DNA of 64,000 nucleotides from Nymphaea colorata (taxonomy: Eukaryota > Streptophyta > Magnoliopsida > Nymphaeales > Nymphaeaceae): assembly GCF_008831285.2 (NCBI RefSeq), contig NC_045145.1, positions 15,082,040-15,146,039 on the forward strand, read 5' to 3'. Under the pieces are notes generated by a model, which saw nothing but the letters and a program-made list of their open reading frames with translations, was not told where the DNA came from and ran no database searches. Position 1 is the stretch's first letter, and each line of letters opens with the position of its first letter. Made by a program: the position numbers and the translations under genes. Below are positions 61,425-64,000 of the stretch, piece by piece.

Positions 61425-61531
61425 CTCGACGTTGCGTCTCTTCTCGCAGCCTCCAACATTGCGAGGGAAAGGGAGAGTGGAGGGAGGGAGAAAGAAGGTG
61501 GAGAGAAAAAGAGAGACAGAGAGAACAGGGG

Positions 61532-64000
61532 ATGGCGGGCGGAGCTCTGCCGGCCGTTGGCGCCGTTGGAGAAGACTTCGGCGGGAAGCTCACCTTCTCC
61601 GTCTACATCACCTGCATAGTCGCGGCCAGCTGCGGCCTCATCTTCGGCTATGACATCGGCATCTCAGGTATTCTCCCTCTCTCTCTCTGTTGATCTTGGA
61701 ATGGATGGTGAAGCTGGTTAAGACGGATGAAACAGTCACCTGTACATATCGTCATCTTCAGGGGGTGTGACGACAATGGAGTCGTTCTTGAGGAGGTTTT
61801 TCCCTTCCGTGCTGAGGAAGATGAGCCAGTCCAAGCAAAACGAGTACTGCATGTATGACAGCCAACTCCTCACTTCCTTCACCTCCTCCCTCTACATAGC
61901 CGGTCTGATCGGTTCGCTGGGAGCCAGCCGAGTCACTCGGGCGCTCGGGCGCAGAGTCAGTATGCTGCTCGGTGGCGCAACCTTCCTCGTCGGCGCGACC
62001 ATTAACGGCGCCGCGGTCAATGTGGCCATGCTCATAGTCGGTCGCATTCTGCTTGGTATCGGAGTCGGCTTCACGAACCAGGTAATTAGCTCTCCCTTCC
62101 AAACCACTGCCTCTTATCTTAACTTGGCCGATTTAAAAACTAACCTTTTGTAAAAAAATAAAAATAAAAAATATATATATTATAAAAGATATTTCTTTTT
62201 AATAAATTACTAAAACGACTTTTCTTTCTCATCACTGAATTCTGGTAATGGTAATTCGTGAATCTACTTAAGACCCAAATGTAAATAGGGCCGATCAATC
62301 GGCGCAGTACTTTGTAGAGAGAGCCTTGGCTGTGGTATGGCTAGGTGCCACTGAAGCTATGGACATACAACTTCAAAGGAACATAAAGCTATACTCGAGG
62401 AGTTTTTGCTGCTGATTTAAAAGCTAATAAAGATTGAATGTTTCATAAGAACTTCGATAGCAATGAAACAAATAATAAGAACGTAATTTTTGGTCATGAA
62501 GAACATTAATATTAATTTATCTCAGAATGCAATGCCTAAAATTTTCGAACAAAACGTTCGGATCGCGCTCTCTTCTGCAACTGATTATCTAACAAGTCAT
62601 ACTTGAGAGATCAGAGACGGCATTCAATCCATAACTACGATTGGTTAGATGGAGCTTTGAGGTGGAAGGACGTGCATTTAAAGGTTTGGTTTCAAAGTTA
62701 TAGGCGCCGGCCTCGTACGGAAATCAAGTCCCAGACGGCCGTGCCAGTACTTAATACGATATGATATGAAAGATTTAATTATAAATGTAAATCCATGCGC
62801 ACATGTGTGTGCAACCCTATGGGGGTGGCCGAAACATTAAGAATTATGAGCGAGAAATTGGATCAGGTAGCCGGATTCCTGTCAAAATACCTTATGGTCA
62901 TTTATATTCTTACAAGGGAGAGGATTCTCAAACCGCTTGGTTGTCCTCCCCATTTCTCTGTCTCTTTTTTTTTTTTATGTGGAATATTGAATGGTGATTC
63001 TGGCATTTCAAAATCTGTTTATAATTTAATAATCTAGCTTTGGCTATGTGGTGGATATCCAAACACTTTGGCTGGCATTTTAAAAAATTTAGGATGCATA
63101 TGATTGAAATGCAGAAAAGGTATGTTTAAAAAAAACATTCATAAGAATCTGATTTATAAATGGATTTCTAATTTGACTTTTAAAAGTTATATAGTTTCAA
63201 ATACAAACTTATGCATTTGGATAATCTGAGCAACTACTGAAACTATGTATATAGGTGTGCTCATGTGTGGCTCATATGTATGCCGTTGATTTTCTTTCTT
63301 AAATTGAAAGTACATGATCTGATTCCAAAAGTATTGGAAAAACTAATCTGTTAAACAAATAATTTAAATCACATTCATTTTGGTTAGTTTGATTATATGA
63401 TAATTTAATTTACCTACGGATCCAACTGAAAATTCAAAAGAATTCCCCTTCTGTTTTTAATTTTTGGATAGTGATGCTGCCATTTCAATTTACGCATTTC
63501 GTTGCACATAGTTTAGGCCACCCCACTTTACCTCGCCGAGATGGCACCACCAAAATGGCGCGGCGCGTTCATCTCCGGCTTCCAGTTCTTCTTAAGCGTC
63601 GGAGTGGCGGCTGCTAACCTGATCAACTATGGCACGGCCAAGATCCACGGCTGGGGATGGCGGCTTTCTCTTGGCCTCGCCGCCGTCCCGGCGTTAATCA
63701 TGACCACCGGGACGCTGCTCGTGCCGGATACCGCAAGCAGCCTAATACAGCGGGGCAAAATTGATGAAGCAAGGCGAGCCTTGCAGCGGGTCCGTGGATC
63801 TGGAGCCGATGTTGAAGCCGAGCTGCAATGCCTAACTGAAGAAACTATGAGGTCCGAAGCCGTGGAAAAGCCATTCAGGGACATATTCAAGCGCCGGTAC
63901 CGGCCTCAATTGGTGATGTCCATCGCCATCCCTTTATTACAGCAGCTCACCGGCATCAATGTCGTCGCATTCTATGCACCGGTTCTATTTCGGAGTGTTG
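61532..64000 (+). CDS. STP-type monosaccharide/H+ symporter (MFS), 5' part
   Basis: Exons 61532..61667, 61762..62081 and 63517..64000 (continues past the window), GT-AG, phases consistent; about 313 of the roughly 510-520 residues usual for the family. Transmembrane segment 1 spans about 23-43 and includes FGYDIGISGGVTTMESFL, with the proton-linked Asp41. Cys75 in NEYCMYDSQ is the lid-domain cysteine that in Arabidopsis STP10 forms a disulfide. RALGRR (105-110) is the MFS loop 2-3 motif, GRILLGIGVGFTNQ (139-152) ends exon 2, LYLAEMAPPKWRGA follows, and LLQQLTGINVVAFYAPV (292-306) carries the sugar-contact Gln294/Gln295 and Asn300. STPs are plasma-membrane importers of hexoses from the apoplast. 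The exact STP number cannot be given. A truncated copy of its first exon lies 1.5 kb upstream. Confidence 0.96.
62082..63516 (+). other. STP intron 2
   Basis: 1435 nt, donor GTAATT and acceptor TAGTTTAG. AT-rich, with no coding signal; the frames at 62795-63037 are chance. No inserted element with clear ends was found. Confidence 0.85.

Overview
This is a 64-kb piece of nuclear DNA from a flowering plant. Evidence: multi-exon genes with GT-AG introns, an AT-rich background, long simple-sequence microsatellites, small inverted-repeat elements, and plant-specific families (arabinogalactan galactosyltransferase, EXORDIUM, the meiotic protein ZYP1, a CFL1-like WW protein, an STP sugar/H+ symporter). 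The species cannot be named from the sequence. Mostly AT-rich codon use argues against a typical grass gene set, although one EXORDIUM gene is strikingly GC-rich. No retrotransposon polyprotein, virus, rRNA, tRNA or CRISPR array was seen.

Layout: 1-1395 (+) is the 3' end of a GALT2-6-type hydroxyproline O-galactosyltransferase. 7960-8895 (+) and 17676-18596 (+) are two intronless EXORDIUM-like genes; the spacer between them holds a cluster of near-perfect palindromes (11141-11294). 23783-31515 (+) is a complete 18-exon ZYP1 gene, the synaptonemal-complex transverse filament, predicted 866 aa. It has an E2F-type site beside its TATA box, one apparent 37-nt intron, one GC-AG intron, and a 438-bp terminal-inverted-repeat transposon with a 9-bp target duplication in intron 14. 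37256-39289 (-) is a two-exon CFL1-like WW/zinc-ribbon protein with an EAR-type motif, convergent with ZYP1. 39454-57961 is about 18 kb with no gene I can support, rich in microsatellites and MITE-like repeats. 57962-58564 (+) holds three phase-compatible exons of a protein I do not recognise. 59968-60125 (+) is a truncated copy of the 5' leader and first exon of the sugar transporter gene that follows. 61532-64000 (+) is the first about 313 codons of that STP-type monosaccharide/H+ symporter, which runs off the window.

The genes do not form a pathway or operon. Two themes recur loosely: cell wall/apoplast (GALT, two EXORDIUMs) and sugar supply (STP). ZYP1 is the meiosis gene. I found no convincing new multi-gene system. 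The most unusual items are the ZYP1 gene-structure oddities, the 11.1-11.3 kb palindrome cluster, the composition contrast between the two EXORDIUM genes, the STP exon-1 relic and the unrecognised exons near 58 kb.
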